Shown in pieces: positions 8,040 to 16,777 of a stretch of DNA of 64,000 nucleotides. The DNA comes from Acidimicrobiaceae bacterium (lineage in GTDB: Bacteria > Actinomycetota > Acidimicrobiia > Acidimicrobiales > RAAP-2). Position 1 is the first letter of the stretch. Every line of letters begins with the position of its first letter. The notes below the pieces were generated by a model. It saw only the letters and a list, made by a program, of their open reading frames with translations. It did no database searches and had not been told where the DNA came from. The position numbers and the translations under genes are program-made. Location of the stretch: contig PMLJ01000043.1 in NCBI GenBank assembly GCA_003158855.1, positions 140,338 through 204,337 of the forward strand, written 5' to 3'.

Positions 8040-9479
8040 ATGAACAAGCCCATCAGCACGTCCGGCGAGTCACTCGAACACGGGCGTTCCATCGTCTTTC
8101 GAAACGGAATCGTCCTCACCATGGACAACGCGCACCACGTCGTGAAGGACTGCGACGTGCTCGTCGTGGGTGGAGTGATTCGCGAGGTCGGTCCCAGCAT
8201 AAGGGCACCTGAAGATGCCCTCGAGATCGACGCCCGCGGGGGAATCATCATGCCGGGCATGATCGACACGCACCGCCACATGTGGCAGACGGCGATGCGA
8301 GCGTACGGTGCGGACTGGACCCTGTCGCAGTATTTCGTGTGGTACTACCTGGAGCACGGCCGGAACTTCCGACCCCAGGACATCTTCGCCGGCAATCTGC
8401 TCTCGGCCATCGAGGCCGTCGACGCGGGTGTGACGACCTCGGTCGACTGGTCGCACGGCCTGCAGACGATCGAACACGCGGACGCGGCCGTCGATGCCCT
8501 CGAGACGGTTCCCGCGCGCTTCGTCCTGGCCTATGGGAACATCCAGCGTCCACCGTGGGAGTGGACCACCGATAAGGAGTTCCGGGACTTCTACAATCGG
8601 CGCATCGACGGCAAGGGAGACATGCTGGGCTTCCAGATCGCCTTTGACGTCGTCGCGGGTCCGGAGTTCCCGGAGCGCGCCGCGTTCGAGGCGGCCCGCG
8701 ACCTTGGCGTCTCCGTCAATACGCACGCGGGCGTTCTCGGGGCGAACGGCGACGACAGCGTCCGCCTGATGCACGAGAACGGATTCATGAATCCGGACAC
8801 TGTTCTCGTTCACTGTTCAACGCTTTCGGACGACTCCTACCACCGGATCGCCGCGTGCGGCAGTTCGGTGTCGGTGTCCACCGAGAGCGAGCAGAGCGCG
8901 GGCCAGGGCTACCCCTCGTCGTGGAAGCTGCGCCAGTTCGATATTCCGATCACCCTCTCGCACGACACCTCGGTGTGGTGGAGCGCGGACCTGTTCACCG
9001 CCATGCGCACGACGCTCGGCGCGGATCGCTCCCGCCAGCACTTCGAGGCTCACCTGAAGGGCGAAACGGTGACGCAGCTCGATCTTCGTTCTGAGGAAGT
9101 CGTCGACTGGGCGACCCGAGGCGGGAGCAAGGCCTTGGGACTCGACAGCAAGATTGGCAGCATTGAGGTCGGCAAGCGAGCCGATATCGTCCTCATCAAG
9201 AACGACGAGTCGCCGGTGATGTTCCCGATCCTGCACCCCTACGGGCACGTGGCCATGCAGGCGCAGCGCGCCGACGTCCACACTGTGGTGATCGACGGCA
9301 ACATCGTCAAGCACGAGCACCGATTGATCAACATCGACCTGGCGAAGGCGAAGAGTGCGGTGGAAGAGACCGTGGGCTTCCTCGCCGACACCTTGGGCGA
9401 GGAAGCGTGGAATGCGGGTATGCACCCGGATCTGGCCGAGAAGGAAATCATCGACAACCCCTACCACTACAACAAGTAG
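8040..9479 (+). CDS. TRZ/ATZ-type amidohydrolase
   Basis: Amidohydrolase-superfamily enzyme of 479 residues resembling chlorohydrolase/deaminase members. The beta-sandwich N-terminus (FRNGIVLTMD) leads to the metal motif MIDTHRHMWQT. Further ligands are NTHAG, VHCST and the Asp of LSHDTSVWWS, followed by ALGLDSKIGSIEVGKRADIV, the typical C-terminal return to the sandwich. All catalytic ligands look present, so hydrolysis or deamination of a C-N bond is expected; substrate unknown. The start at 8040 follows a long G-run ribosome binding site. It heads a plus-strand group with an ABC transporter and an M24 hydrolase and is followed by a strong hairpin. Confidence 0.88.
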   Translation: MNKPISTSGESLEHGRSIVFRNGIVLTMDNAHHVVKDCDVLVVGGVIREVGPSIRAPEDALEIDARGGIIMPGMIDTHRHMWQTAMRAYGADWTLSQYFVWYYLEHGRNFRPQDIFAGNLLSAIEAVDAGVTTSVDWSHGLQTIEHADAAVDALETVPARFVLAYGNIQRPPWEWTTDKEFRDFYNRRIDGKGDMLGFQIAFDVVAGPEFPERAAFEAARDLGVSVNTHAGVLGANGDDSVRLMHENGFMNPDTVLVHCSTLSDDSYHRIAACGSSVSVSTESEQSAGQGYPSSWKLRQFDIPITLSHDTSVWWSADLFTAMRTTLGADRSRQHFEAHLKGETVTQLDLRSEEVVDWATRGGSKALGLDSKIGSIEVGKRADIVLIKNDESPVMFPILHPYGHVAMQAQRADVHTVVIDGNIVKHEHRLINIDLAKAKSAVEETVGFLADTLGEEAWNAGMHPDLAEKEIIDNPYHYNK

Positions 9480-9506
9480 CGCCGAGGCCCGGAAGGGCAC
9501 GTGCGT

Positions 9507-9540
9507 GAAGATGCCGGCCGCGCGAGCGGCCGGCATCTTC
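9507..9540 (+). terminator. Strong stem-loop after the amidohydrolase gene
   Basis: Perfect 15-bp stem (left arm GAAGATGCCGGCCGC at 9507-9521, right arm 9526-9540) with a GCGA tetraloop, 27 bases past the stop codon. No T-run follows, as is common in high-GC genomes. It separates the amidohydrolase from the transporter, which has its own promoter. Confidence 0.75.
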
Positions 9541-9574
9541 GTTCCCACGGCGTTGCGGGAATGTTCGGTATGAC

Positions 9575-9603
9575 TTGACATGTTAAGTGAACATCGCTAA
9601 TGT
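9575..9603 (+). promoter_or_regulatory. Promoter of the ABC transporter genes
   Basis: TTGACA at 9575-9580, 17-base spacer, TAATGT at 9598-9603, a near-consensus promoter. The spacer contains TGTTAAGTGAACA (9581-9593), an imperfect palindrome that could be an operator. The transcript would have a leader of about 86 bases before the start at 9696. Confidence 0.65.
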
Positions 9604-9695
9604 CGTCGAAGTTGACCGTGAAACGACCCAGAGGGGGGCGGCGGTCGACAGCGGTCGTACGAAGGTGTGCGTCCGAATTCTCAAGGGGGGGACAA

Positions 9696-10709
9696 ATGGT
9701 GAAAACCAAGATGCGTTGGCTCGTCGGTCTGGCTGCAGGGGCAACGCTGCTGTCGTCGGCGGTGATGGGTATGGGCGTCGCGCAGGCGGCGACCAAGCAC
9801 AAGCACTACACGGTGGCGTACATGTCGTACGGGGTGGCGAACAGTTATGACGCCCCGATGTTGGCGGCTGCCAAGGCGGTCGCGGGGGCCAGCGGCGTCA
9901 GGGTCGTCGTGTTCGACTCCCAGAGTTCGTACACCACGCAGGCGGCCCAGTTGCAGAACGTCATCAACTCCGGTCAGTACCAGGGCATCATCGTCCAGCC
10001 GATCTACGGCGCGGCTCTGATTTCGACGGTCCAGAAGGCCATCAAGAAGGGCATCAAGGTCGTCAATATCGACCAGATCCTTGGTACGAAGTACACCACC
10101 GACCAGATCCAGGTCAAGGGGCTCTCGGGCAACGTGGTGTTCTTCCCGTCGAAGATCGGCACGCAGTTGGCCACGCTTACGCACCAGGCATGCGCCGGTG
10201 CCAATCCCTGCAAGATCGGCCTGGTCCACAACTACACGGGCTATGAGCCCGACGGCGCCATCACGGCGGCCTTCGACGCGCAGCTTGCCAAGAACTCCGG
10301 TGACTCAGTCGTCGCCCAGGCTGATGGCCTTTACCAGGCCGGCGTGGCGTTGACGCAGGTGCAGAACATGCTTACCGCTCACTCCGACATCAACGTGATC
10401 GTTGGGTCGGACCAGGACTGCGAAGGCGCTCAGTCGGCCTTGGCAGCAGCCAAGAACACGACGGTGAAGCTGGTCTGCTACGGGGCGAGCGCTGCCGGGC
10501 AAGCACAGCTGAAGTCTGGTTCTGGTCCCTGGTTCGCCGACGTGGCCCAGATGCCGGCAACTGAAGGCCAGCTTGGAATGAGCATGCTGATCGCGGCCAT
10601 GAAGACCGGCAAGAGCCAGGGTTCGAAGAACCCGGTCGCGGGCTTGGCGAACAACGGCATCCTCACTCCGGCCAACGCCGGCAAGTTCACCGCCGAGTGG
10701 CCGGGTTGA
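9696..10709 (+). CDS. Sugar-type ABC transporter substrate-binding lipoprotein/periplasmic protein
   Basis: RbsB-like (periplasmic binding protein type 1) protein of 337 residues. A signal peptide is evident: MVKTKMRWL then a hydrophobic core and AQAA near residues 29-32. It lacks a lipobox Cys, so it is probably released or held by other means. The mature part has PMLAAAKAVAGASG, YQGIIVQPI, KVVNIDQI and NVIVGSDQDCEGAQSAL, typical ligand-site strands. The start at 9696 is supported by TCAAGGGGGGG upstream. It is the first gene of a binding protein-ATPase-permease set; by its neighbours the ligand may be the amidohydrolase substrate rather than a sugar. Confidence 0.88.
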   Translation: MVKTKMRWLVGLAAGATLLSSAVMGMGVAQAATKHKHYTVAYMSYGVANSYDAPMLAAAKAVAGASGVRVVVFDSQSSYTTQAAQLQNVINSGQYQGIIVQPIYGAALISTVQKAIKKGIKVVNIDQILGTKYTTDQIQVKGLSGNVVFFPSKIGTQLATLTHQACAGANPCKIGLVHNYTGYEPDGAITAAFDAQLAKNSGDSVVAQADGLYQAGVALTQVQNMLTAHSDINVIVGSDQDCEGAQSALAAAKNTTVKLVCYGASAAGQAQLKSGSGPWFADVAQMPATEGQLGMSMLIAAMKTGKSQGSKNPVAGLANNGILTPANAGKFTAEWPG

Positions 10710-10767
10710 TCCCAGCGTCACGAGATAATCAAGAGTCCGCACACTAGGAAATTGGTTCTAACCCAAC

Positions 10768-12312
10768 ATGTCTGAACGGACGTTTGAAGAACATCCCCAC
10801 CGCACCGCGGACACTCCCGGCGGCGACTTGGTCGTCGCCGGGGTGTCGAAGCGGTTCGGTGGGGTGCCAGCCCTGAGGGACGTCTCGCTGACCATCGAGC
10901 CGGGTAAGGTCCACGCGCTGATCGGTGAGAATGGCGCCGGCAAGTCGACGCTCGGCAAGATCATCTCGGGAGTGATTGAACCCGACGAGGGGACGTTGAG
11001 CCTCGGGGGAAGGCCGCTTGTGCTGCGCTCGCCGCGAGAGGCGATTGCGAACGGCATCATCACGATCGCCCAGGAGCTCGCCATCGTCCCCGGCCTGACC
11101 GTGGTGGACAACGTCTACCTCGGCTCCGAGGTCGCCACGGCGGGTTTCGTGCGTCGGCGCGAAGCGAGGCGCCGTTTCCGCGAACTGGCCCATCGCGTGG
11201 GCTTCGAGCTCTCTCCCGACGTTCGTGCCGGGAGCCTCTCCATCGCCGATCAACAGAAGGTGGAGATCATGCGGGCGCTGTCGCGTAATGCGTCGATCGT
11301 CGTGATGGACGAGCCTACGGCGGCTCTCTCCGACAACGAGACCGCAGCGCTCCACGAAATCGTCCGCTCCCTGGCGCGTAGGGGCAGCGCGGTCGTGCTC
11401 ATCTCGCACTTCCTTTCCGAGGTCCTGTCCCTCTCCGACACGATCACGACCCTGCGCGACGGTCACCTCGTTCGTACCGTCGAGGCGGCAGGCGCCACCG
11501 AGGGGTCGCTAATCGAGGGGATGCTTGGACGATCACTGTCGTCGGCATTCCCCGAGAAGGTTGTCGTCGACCCCGACGCACCGGTTGCTCTCGAAGTCGA
11601 CCACTTGAGCGCGCCAGGCGTGGAGGACTGCTCCTTCGTCCTGCGCCGTGGAGAGATCCTAGGGATCGCCGGATTGGTCGGCGCTGGCCGCTCCGAGCTC
11701 GCTCGGGCCGTCTACCGCGACGCCAAGGTCTCAGCGGGAACCGTACAGTTGGCTGGTTCCGATCTCGCCGGACACAGTCCGCACCGTTCGATCAGGCGAG
11801 GTCTCGTTCTCATCCCGGAGTCGCGCAAAGAGATGGGCCTGCTGATGGGCCGCTCGGTGAAAGAGAACGTCTCGCTCTCCCGGCTCGACCTCGTGAGCCG
11901 CTTGGGATGGATAGCGGCCATTCGCGAGCGCCGAGCGGTGTCCCAGTTGATGCAGAAGACCACTGTCAAGGCGGCGAGCATGGGACTGCCGGCGAACATG
12001 CTGTCGGGCGGCAACCAGCAAAAGCTGCTCTTCGCCCGTTCAATGATGTGCTCGCCTTCCGTGCTGATAGCCGACGAGCCGACCCGCGGTGTCGACGTCG
12101 GCTCGAAGCGCGCTATCTACGATCTCCTGGTGGAGATGGCCAAAGACGGGATGGGCATCATCGTCATCTCCTCCGAGCTCGAGGAGATCCTCGGACTCGC
12201 CCACCGCACCCTCGTGATGCGTCGTGGACGTATTGTCGCCGAGCTCGCCGGTGACCACATGAACGAACAGGCCGTGCTCGCTGCCGCCTTCGCCGAGACA
12301 AACGCCACCTGA
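10768..12312 (+). CDS. ABC transporter ATPase, RbsA/MglA type (double nucleotide-binding domain)
   Basis: 514 residues containing two ATPase cassettes in one chain, as in ribose-type importers. The first cassette has Walker A GENGAGKST, the degenerate signature LSIADQQKVEI and Walker B VVMDEPTAALS. The second has a degenerate Walker A region (GLVGAGRSELARA), signature LSGGNQQKLLFA and Walker B VLIADEPTRGVD. It drives uptake through the permease encoded 9 bases downstream. It starts 58 bases after the binding-protein gene. Confidence 0.94.
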   Translation: MSERTFEEHPHRTADTPGGDLVVAGVSKRFGGVPALRDVSLTIEPGKVHALIGENGAGKSTLGKIISGVIEPDEGTLSLGGRPLVLRSPREAIANGIITIAQELAIVPGLTVVDNVYLGSEVATAGFVRRREARRRFRELAHRVGFELSPDVRAGSLSIADQQKVEIMRALSRNASIVVMDEPTAALSDNETAALHEIVRSLARRGSAVVLISHFLSEVLSLSDTITTLRDGHLVRTVEAAGATEGSLIEGMLGRSLSSAFPEKVVVDPDAPVALEVDHLSAPGVEDCSFVLRRGEILGIAGLVGAGRSELARAVYRDAKVSAGTVQLAGSDLAGHSPHRSIRRGLVLIPESRKEMGLLMGRSVKENVSLSRLDLVSRLGWIAAIRERRAVSQLMQKTTVKAASMGLPANMLSGGNQQKLLFARSMMCSPSVLIADEPTRGVDVGSKRAIYDLLVEMAKDGMGIIVISSELEEILGLAHRTLVMRRGRIVAELAGDHMNEQAVLAAAFAETNAT

Positions 12313-12321
12313 GGAGAACAG

Positions 12322-13338
12322 ATGACGCACCAGACCACTGAACAGACTGACACGCTCGAGGGCAGCGACGGTTCGCCGTTGGGAGTACTTTCCGGCACCT
12401 CGAGGTTCCTGCACTCCTGGCGTACCGCCGGGATCGCCATTCCCTTCCTCATCTTGTTCGTGACCCTTTCCATCGCGAGCCAACCGTTCCTTCACACATC
12501 GAACCTCATCAACATCCTCGACCAACAGGCAGCGACCCTCTGCATCGCTGCCGCCGGAACGCTGGTACTTGTCGCCGGAGGAATCGACCTCTCCGTCGGG
12601 GCGACCTACGGGCTCGCCACCGTGGTGGCGGGCGAGATCGCCGCTCACCACTCGCCGGTGCTCGCCATTGGCGCGGGCATCCTGGTGGGTCTGTTCGTCG
12701 GCTTAGTGAACGGACTTATCGTCACGGTCTTCAAGATCAATGCTCTGATCACTACTCTCGCGATGTCGTTCGTCATCGGTGGATTGGCCCTCAAGGTGTC
12801 TGGCGGGAATCTCATCGTCCTCTCGGCCAACTCCGGGTTCTTCAAGTTCGCCAATGCGCAGTTCCTCACGGTCCCCAGCGCTGTGTGGATGACGCTCGTC
12901 TTCGTCGTCATCCTCGGCCTGCTGCTCTCGGGCTCCACGTTCGGCCGCTACATGGTCGCCTCGGGGGGCAACGCCGAGGCCGCACGACTGGCCGGGGTGC
13001 GGGTGAACTTGATCCGCGTCGTGGCCTTCACCCTGAGCGGAGGCGCGGCGGGTCTGGGCGGGGTCATTGACATCTCGCGCCTGCTCAGTGCCCAGGCCGC
13101 GAGTGGCGGCAGCGCCCTCGCCTTCACGGTCCTGGCGGGTATCGTGGTCGGTGGTACCTCGATCGCCGGTGGTGAGGGGTCGGTCTGGCGCACGGCCATC
13201 GGCGTGCTCTTCATCGCGCTCATCGGCAACGGCATTGACCTGCTCGGTGTCGACCCGCTCTACCAGCAGATCGTCCTCGGGGTGATTCTGCTGATTGCGG
13301 TGGGCCTGGACGCATGGGCCCGCCAGCGTCGGCGCTAA
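12322..13338 (+). CDS. ABC transporter permease, RbsC/AraH type
   Basis: 338 residues, mostly hydrophobic with about 8-10 membrane segments. It has the BPD_transp_2 features GGIDLSVGATYGLA and GRYMVASGGNAEAARLAGV (cytoplasmic coupling loop), and GGTSIAGGEGSVWRTAIGV. The first 40 residues are hydrophilic and cytoplasmic. GAGGAGAA lies 4-10 bases before the start. It is the third gene of the importer and is followed by the M24 gene after 36 bases. Confidence 0.93.
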   Translation: MTHQTTEQTDTLEGSDGSPLGVLSGTSRFLHSWRTAGIAIPFLILFVTLSIASQPFLHTSNLINILDQQAATLCIAAAGTLVLVAGGIDLSVGATYGLATVVAGEIAAHHSPVLAIGAGILVGLFVGLVNGLIVTVFKINALITTLAMSFVIGGLALKVSGGNLIVLSANSGFFKFANAQFLTVPSAVWMTLVFVVILGLLLSGSTFGRYMVASGGNAEAARLAGVRVNLIRVVAFTLSGGAAGLGGVIDISRLLSAQAASGGSALAFTVLAGIVVGGTSIAGGEGSVWRTAIGVLFIALIGNGIDLLGVDPLYQQIVLGVILLIAVGLDAWARQRRR

Positions 13339-13374
13339 AGCCTGCGATATTCGAGTTCGAAATGAGGAGGAACA

Positions 13375-14718
13375 ATGGGAGTTCACACTTACGGAAGTAA
13401 TGCCGTTGACTGGGAGAGCCGCGTCGATATGCCCCGGCTGCGCGAAGAGCGCCTCGCTAAGTTGCAGGCGGAATTAGAGCGCTCGGACCTGGGCGCACTG
13501 CTGACCTTCGATTTCCACAACATTCGCTACATGACCGGCACCCACATCGGCACGTGGGCAATGGACAAGCTCATTCGATTCGCACTGCTGCCTCGCGGTG
13601 GTAAGCCCATCGTCTGGGACTTCGGTTCCGCTGCCAAGCATCATCAGATCTACAACCCCTGGCTGAGTGGTGTGCAGGTCCTGCCCGACGGTTCACAGGT
13701 CCCTTATGAAGGTGCCCGCGCGGGCCTGTCGACGCTGCGCGGTGCGATTCCCCCTGGCGCCGACCGGGCGGGTTCTGTCGTCGAGAAGATCAAGGAAGTC
13801 CTACATCAGTTCGGGCTCCAGAACGAGGCCGTCGGTGTCGACGTCGTGGAAATGCCCATCCTGGCCGCATTCGCGAAGGAGGGGATCAGGCTGGTCGACG
13901 GTCAACAGGTCTTCCTCGAGGCTCGTCGGCTCAAGACCACCGACGAGATCTCTCTCCTCACGCACGCCGCGTCGATGGTCGACGCCGCCTACGAGGAACT
14001 GTATTCATTCCTGCGTCCGGGCGTGAAGGAGAACGAGTGCGTGGCGTTGGTCAACAAGACCCTGTACGACCTTGGTTCCGAGCACGTCGAGGGCGTGAAT
14101 GCCATCTCCGGCGAGCGCTGTTCGCCGCACCCCCACGTCTTCAGCGACCGACTCATTCGCCCCGGCGATCCGGCGTTCTTCGACATCCTCCACAGCTTCA
14201 ACGGCTACCGGACCTGCTATTACCGGACGTTCGCCGTCGGCAGCGCCTCGGTCGCCCAGCGCGACGCGTACACCAAGTGTCGCGAGCTGATCGACACCGC
14301 CATTGCCTTGGTGAAGCCCGGCGCGACCACGGCCGACATCGTCTCGATCTGGCCCAAGGCCGAGGACTTCGGCTTCGCAAACGAAGAGGCGGCATTTGGC
14401 CTGCAGTATGGACACGGCCTCGGCCTGTCGATCTGGGAACGGCCGATCTTCAGTCGAATGATCTCCTTCGATCACCCCGAGGTGCTCGAAGAGGGGATGG
14501 TGTTCGCCCTCGAGACCTACTGGCCGGCGAAGGACGGTTGGTCGGCCGCTCGAATCGAGGAGGAGGTCGTTGTGACCGCCACTGGTTGCGAGGTGATCAC
14601 GAAGTTCCCCGCCGAGGAACTCCTCGTTGCGGGCAAGAGGTACTACGCAGCCGGGGGAGCGCTCACGGACCTTCGAGAGTCGCAGTCGAACCTGAACACG
14701 CCATGGGGGACGAGGTGA
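13375..14718 (+). CDS. M24-fold hydrolase, non-canonical (Asp ligand replaced by Cys)
   Basis: 447 residues with a creatinase-like N-domain and a pita-bread C-domain. The family's five metal ligands map to Asp270 (FFDI), residue 281, His347 (YGHGLGL), Glu380 (FALETYW) and Glu395 (RIEEEV). Position 281, an Asp in true Xaa-Pro peptidases (GYxxDxTRT), is Cys in GYRTCYYRT. The N-domain (NIRYMTGTHIGTWAMDK, IVWDFGSA) recalls DddP and ectoine-hydrolase-type M24 proteins that act on non-peptide substrates. The ribosome binding site GAGGAGG lies 6 bases upstream. It sits in an operon with the importer, so it probably acts on the imported compound or its amidohydrolase product. Confidence 0.85.
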   Translation: MGVHTYGSNAVDWESRVDMPRLREERLAKLQAELERSDLGALLTFDFHNIRYMTGTHIGTWAMDKLIRFALLPRGGKPIVWDFGSAAKHHQIYNPWLSGVQVLPDGSQVPYEGARAGLSTLRGAIPPGADRAGSVVEKIKEVLHQFGLQNEAVGVDVVEMPILAAFAKEGIRLVDGQQVFLEARRLKTTDEISLLTHAASMVDAAYEELYSFLRPGVKENECVALVNKTLYDLGSEHVEGVNAISGERCSPHPHVFSDRLIRPGDPAFFDILHSFNGYRTCYYRTFAVGSASVAQRDAYTKCRELIDTAIALVKPGATTADIVSIWPKAEDFGFANEEAAFGLQYGHGLGLSIWERPIFSRMISFDHPEVLEEGMVFALETYWPAKDGWSAARIEEEVVVTATGCEVITKFPAEELLVAGKRYYAAGGALTDLRESQSNLNTPWGTR

Positions 14719-14811
14719 GTCCAAGTAGCTGCAGTCCAAGGTCTTGACGACATTCGAGGCAAGGACCTTCTCTTCCATTTCTGTAGTTCGATCGCCTCGC
14801 AAGGCCAATGC

Positions 14812-15000
14812 GTGAGCATCGATCAGCGAGTGTCGCGACTATCGAGCGCGGCCCCGGACAACGCGCTCGTCGAGTCGTTCAACACGAAGATTCTCCTCAT
14901 GACTCATGACTCGAGGGGGCCTTCGGATTCCGCAACGTGGCGTCGAACGAACCTCAAGAACTGGTCGTCTTGCTTTACAAACGCGAGCCCAGCGTTCTAG
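14812..15000 (+). pseudogene. ISL3-family transposase C-terminal remnant, frameshifted
   Basis: One frame encodes PDNALVESFNTKILLMTHDS, matching the ALVESFNTKIRLLTR block near the end of ISL3 (IS204/IS1096) transposases. The continuation moves to another frame, where GAFGFRNVASNEPQELVVLL matches the next conserved block (GFRN...). Only about 60 codons remain, with at least one frameshift and no 5' part, so this is a decayed insertion. It lies between the catabolic locus and the NmrA gene, marking a possible rearrangement point. Confidence 0.6.
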
Positions 15001-15002
15001 TA

Positions 15003-15021
15003 TGTTAAGCAGTTATTAACA
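15003..15021. promoter_or_regulatory. Palindromic operator candidate upstream of NmrA-like gene
   Basis: TGTTAA, 7-base spacer, TTAACA: a perfect inverted repeat, AT-rich against a GC-rich background, 71 bases before the gene start. It may be a repressor site. No regulator gene is adjacent on this side. Confidence 0.4.
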
Positions 15022-15091
15022 ACGGTCAAATTGCAGTCCATTGCCAGGCACTCGCAAGACGTTGTCCGGCCCAACCAACGAATAGGACCCC

Positions 15092-16048
15092 ATGAACCAA
15101 GCTGCTACCAAGATCATCGCCGTCACCGGCGCCACTGGAGCCCAAGGAGGCGGCCTCATTCGGGCGATCCTCGCTCATCCCGAGGGTGGCTTCAGCGCCA
15201 GGGCCATTACCCGTGACCCCGGCTCCGAGAAAGCCCAGGCACTCGCCGCTCTCGGCGTGGAAGTGGTCCAGGCAGATCTCGACGATGAGGCGAGCTTGGC
15301 CGCCGCGTTCGCCGGCGCCTACGGCGCCTTCTGCGTCACAAACTTCTGGGAGCACTTCTCGCCGGCGAAGGAAGTCGCCCAGGCCGCGAACATGGCCAGA
15401 GCGGCAAAGTCGGCCGGAGTGTCACACGTAATCTGGTCGACACTCGAAGACGTTCGCAATTGGGTTCCGTTGAGTGACGACCGAATGCCCACACTCATGG
15501 AGCACTACAAAGTCCCGCACTTTGACGCCAAGGGTGAGTCCAACCATCTCTTCACCGACGCCGGCGTGCCCACCACGTTCCTCAACACGTCCTTCTATTG
15601 GGACAACTTGATCTACTTCGGGATGGGTCCCAAGCCGGGCGAAGACGGAACCCTGGCCATCACCTTTCCACTCGGCGACGCGAAGCTCGCCGGTATCGCC
15701 GCCGGCGACATCGGCGGTTGCGCCTATGGCATCTTCGACGCGGGCAGCGAGATGATCGGCAAGACGGTTGGGATCGCCGGTGGGCACCTCAGTGGCGTGG
15801 AGATGGCTGCCAGCCTCAGTAAGGCACTGGGCAAGGAGGTACGCTACAACGCCGTTAGCCCGGCCGTGTACCGGGCCTTCGGGTTTCCCGGAGCCGAGGA
15901 CCTTGGCAACATGTTCCAGTTCAACGCCGAGTTCTCGGACGAGTACTGCGCAGCACGTGACCTCGACGCGACTCGGAGGCTCAACCCTGATCTGCACACT
16001 TTCGACAGCTGGCTCGAGGAGAACATCACCAAGATCCCGCTCGACTAG
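15092..16048 (+). CDS. NmrA-like NAD(P)-binding reductase/sensor
   Basis: 318 residues of the atypical SDR (NmrA/HSCARG) group. The Rossmann turn VTGATGAQGGGLIRAIL is at about residues 11-27, followed by RAITRDPGSEKAQALAALGV and VQADLDDEASLAAAF, characteristic of the family. The active-site Tyr-Lys of classical SDRs is absent, as usual for NmrA proteins, which sense NADP(H) or reduce quinones. Monocistronic; a long hairpin follows at 16074-16140. Role here unknown. Confidence 0.88.
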   Translation: MNQAATKIIAVTGATGAQGGGLIRAILAHPEGGFSARAITRDPGSEKAQALAALGVEVVQADLDDEASLAAAFAGAYGAFCVTNFWEHFSPAKEVAQAANMARAAKSAGVSHVIWSTLEDVRNWVPLSDDRMPTLMEHYKVPHFDAKGESNHLFTDAGVPTTFLNTSFYWDNLIYFGMGPKPGEDGTLAITFPLGDAKLAGIAAGDIGGCAYGIFDAGSEMIGKTVGIAGGHLSGVEMAASLSKALGKEVRYNAVSPAVYRAFGFPGAEDLGNMFQFNAEFSDEYCAARDLDATRRLNPDLHTFDSWLEENITKIPLD

Positions 16049-16073
16049 ATGTAGGTCCAAGAGATGTTGCTGG

Positions 16074-16140
16074 CAAGGAGGGGTTCTTCTGGCTCGCGTT
16101 GGTGTTGCGATACACCAACCGACGAGGAGATCCCTCCTTG
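16074..16140 (+). terminator. Long imperfect stem-loop after the NmrA-like gene
   Basis: The outer arms CAAGGAGGG (16074-16082) and CCCTCCTTG (16132-16140) are perfect complements. The inner arms GTTGGTGT (16098-16105) and ACACCAAC (16112-16119) close a 6-base loop, and the middle part pairs partly. A terminator is the simplest reading; a structured RNA or the end of a mobile element is also possible. Confidence 0.5.
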
Positions 16141-16528
16141 TTTGACGCCAAAGCGAAACTCAACCGCGTCGGAGGATTCCGATCGTCGAGCAGGTCACCG
16201 TGATCCCTGATCGCCCGCAAACGCGGTCGTCATGACGGGCGTATTTCGCCAAGCCTTTCGGAAGTGGCTCCGTCACAATCGCGACGAAGTTCTCGCGGGC
16301 CTTGAAGACCGTGGGTCGCGACCTCGACGCCGGGGGATGTCGTCGATCTCATTGACGAGATGGCACCCAACCTTCATGAATCTCGATGGCAAGGTCGGCT
16401 CGCCTCAAGGTTGTGGCATCGTCGCCTGGGTCGCAGCACCACTGGCACCAACAAGGTGCCCCAGTTGCGCGAACCCGACTTGGCGACATCCGCCGCATTC
16501 GGGTACGTAGTCAAGCAACGAATTCCTG
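16141..16528. other. Intergenic region, no gene seen
   Basis: About 390 bases with overlapping short frames on both strands, none with family resemblance or a ribosome binding site. May be decayed sequence, given the transposase remnant nearby. Confidence 0.3.
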
Positions 16529-16585
16529 ATGTCCACAAAGCGTGTTTACGACAGCCCCTATCATTCGTCGGGTGGTCCTAGGAGG

Positions 16586-16777
16586 ATGATGACGAGAGGT
16601 CTCAAGTGGGGCGTGCTGGCCGGGCTGATCGCCGGGGTGATCGCAATCATCCTTGTTGGCATTTCCGGCGTACGTGGATCTGTTGGTGGACTCGTGGCAG
16701 CGGGCGTGACGGGCGTCACCATTTGGATAGTGAGCCATCGTATTGACCAGCCTCGCGACGGTTCGCGACGCCGCTAG
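16586..16777 (+). CDS. Small two-segment membrane protein, unknown function
   Basis: 63 residues. Two hydrophobic stretches (GVLAGLIAGVIAIILVGI and GGLVAAGVTGVTIWIVSH) separated by a Gly/Arg turn suggest a helical hairpin in the membrane, with a basic C-terminal tail. AGGAGG abuts the tandem ATGs at 16586/16589; an in-frame ATG at 16529 would add a hydrophilic 19-residue leader without a ribosome binding site. No family recognised. Stands alone between gene-free stretches. Confidence 0.45.
   Translation: MMTRGLKWGVLAGLIAGVIAIILVGISGVRGSVGGLVAAGVTGVTIWIVSHRIDQPRDGSRRR

Noticed and set aside
13375..14718. Annotation as an ordinary Xaa-Pro aminopeptidase
   Set aside because: One of the five metal ligands is Cys instead of Asp and the gene belongs to a small-molecule uptake operon.
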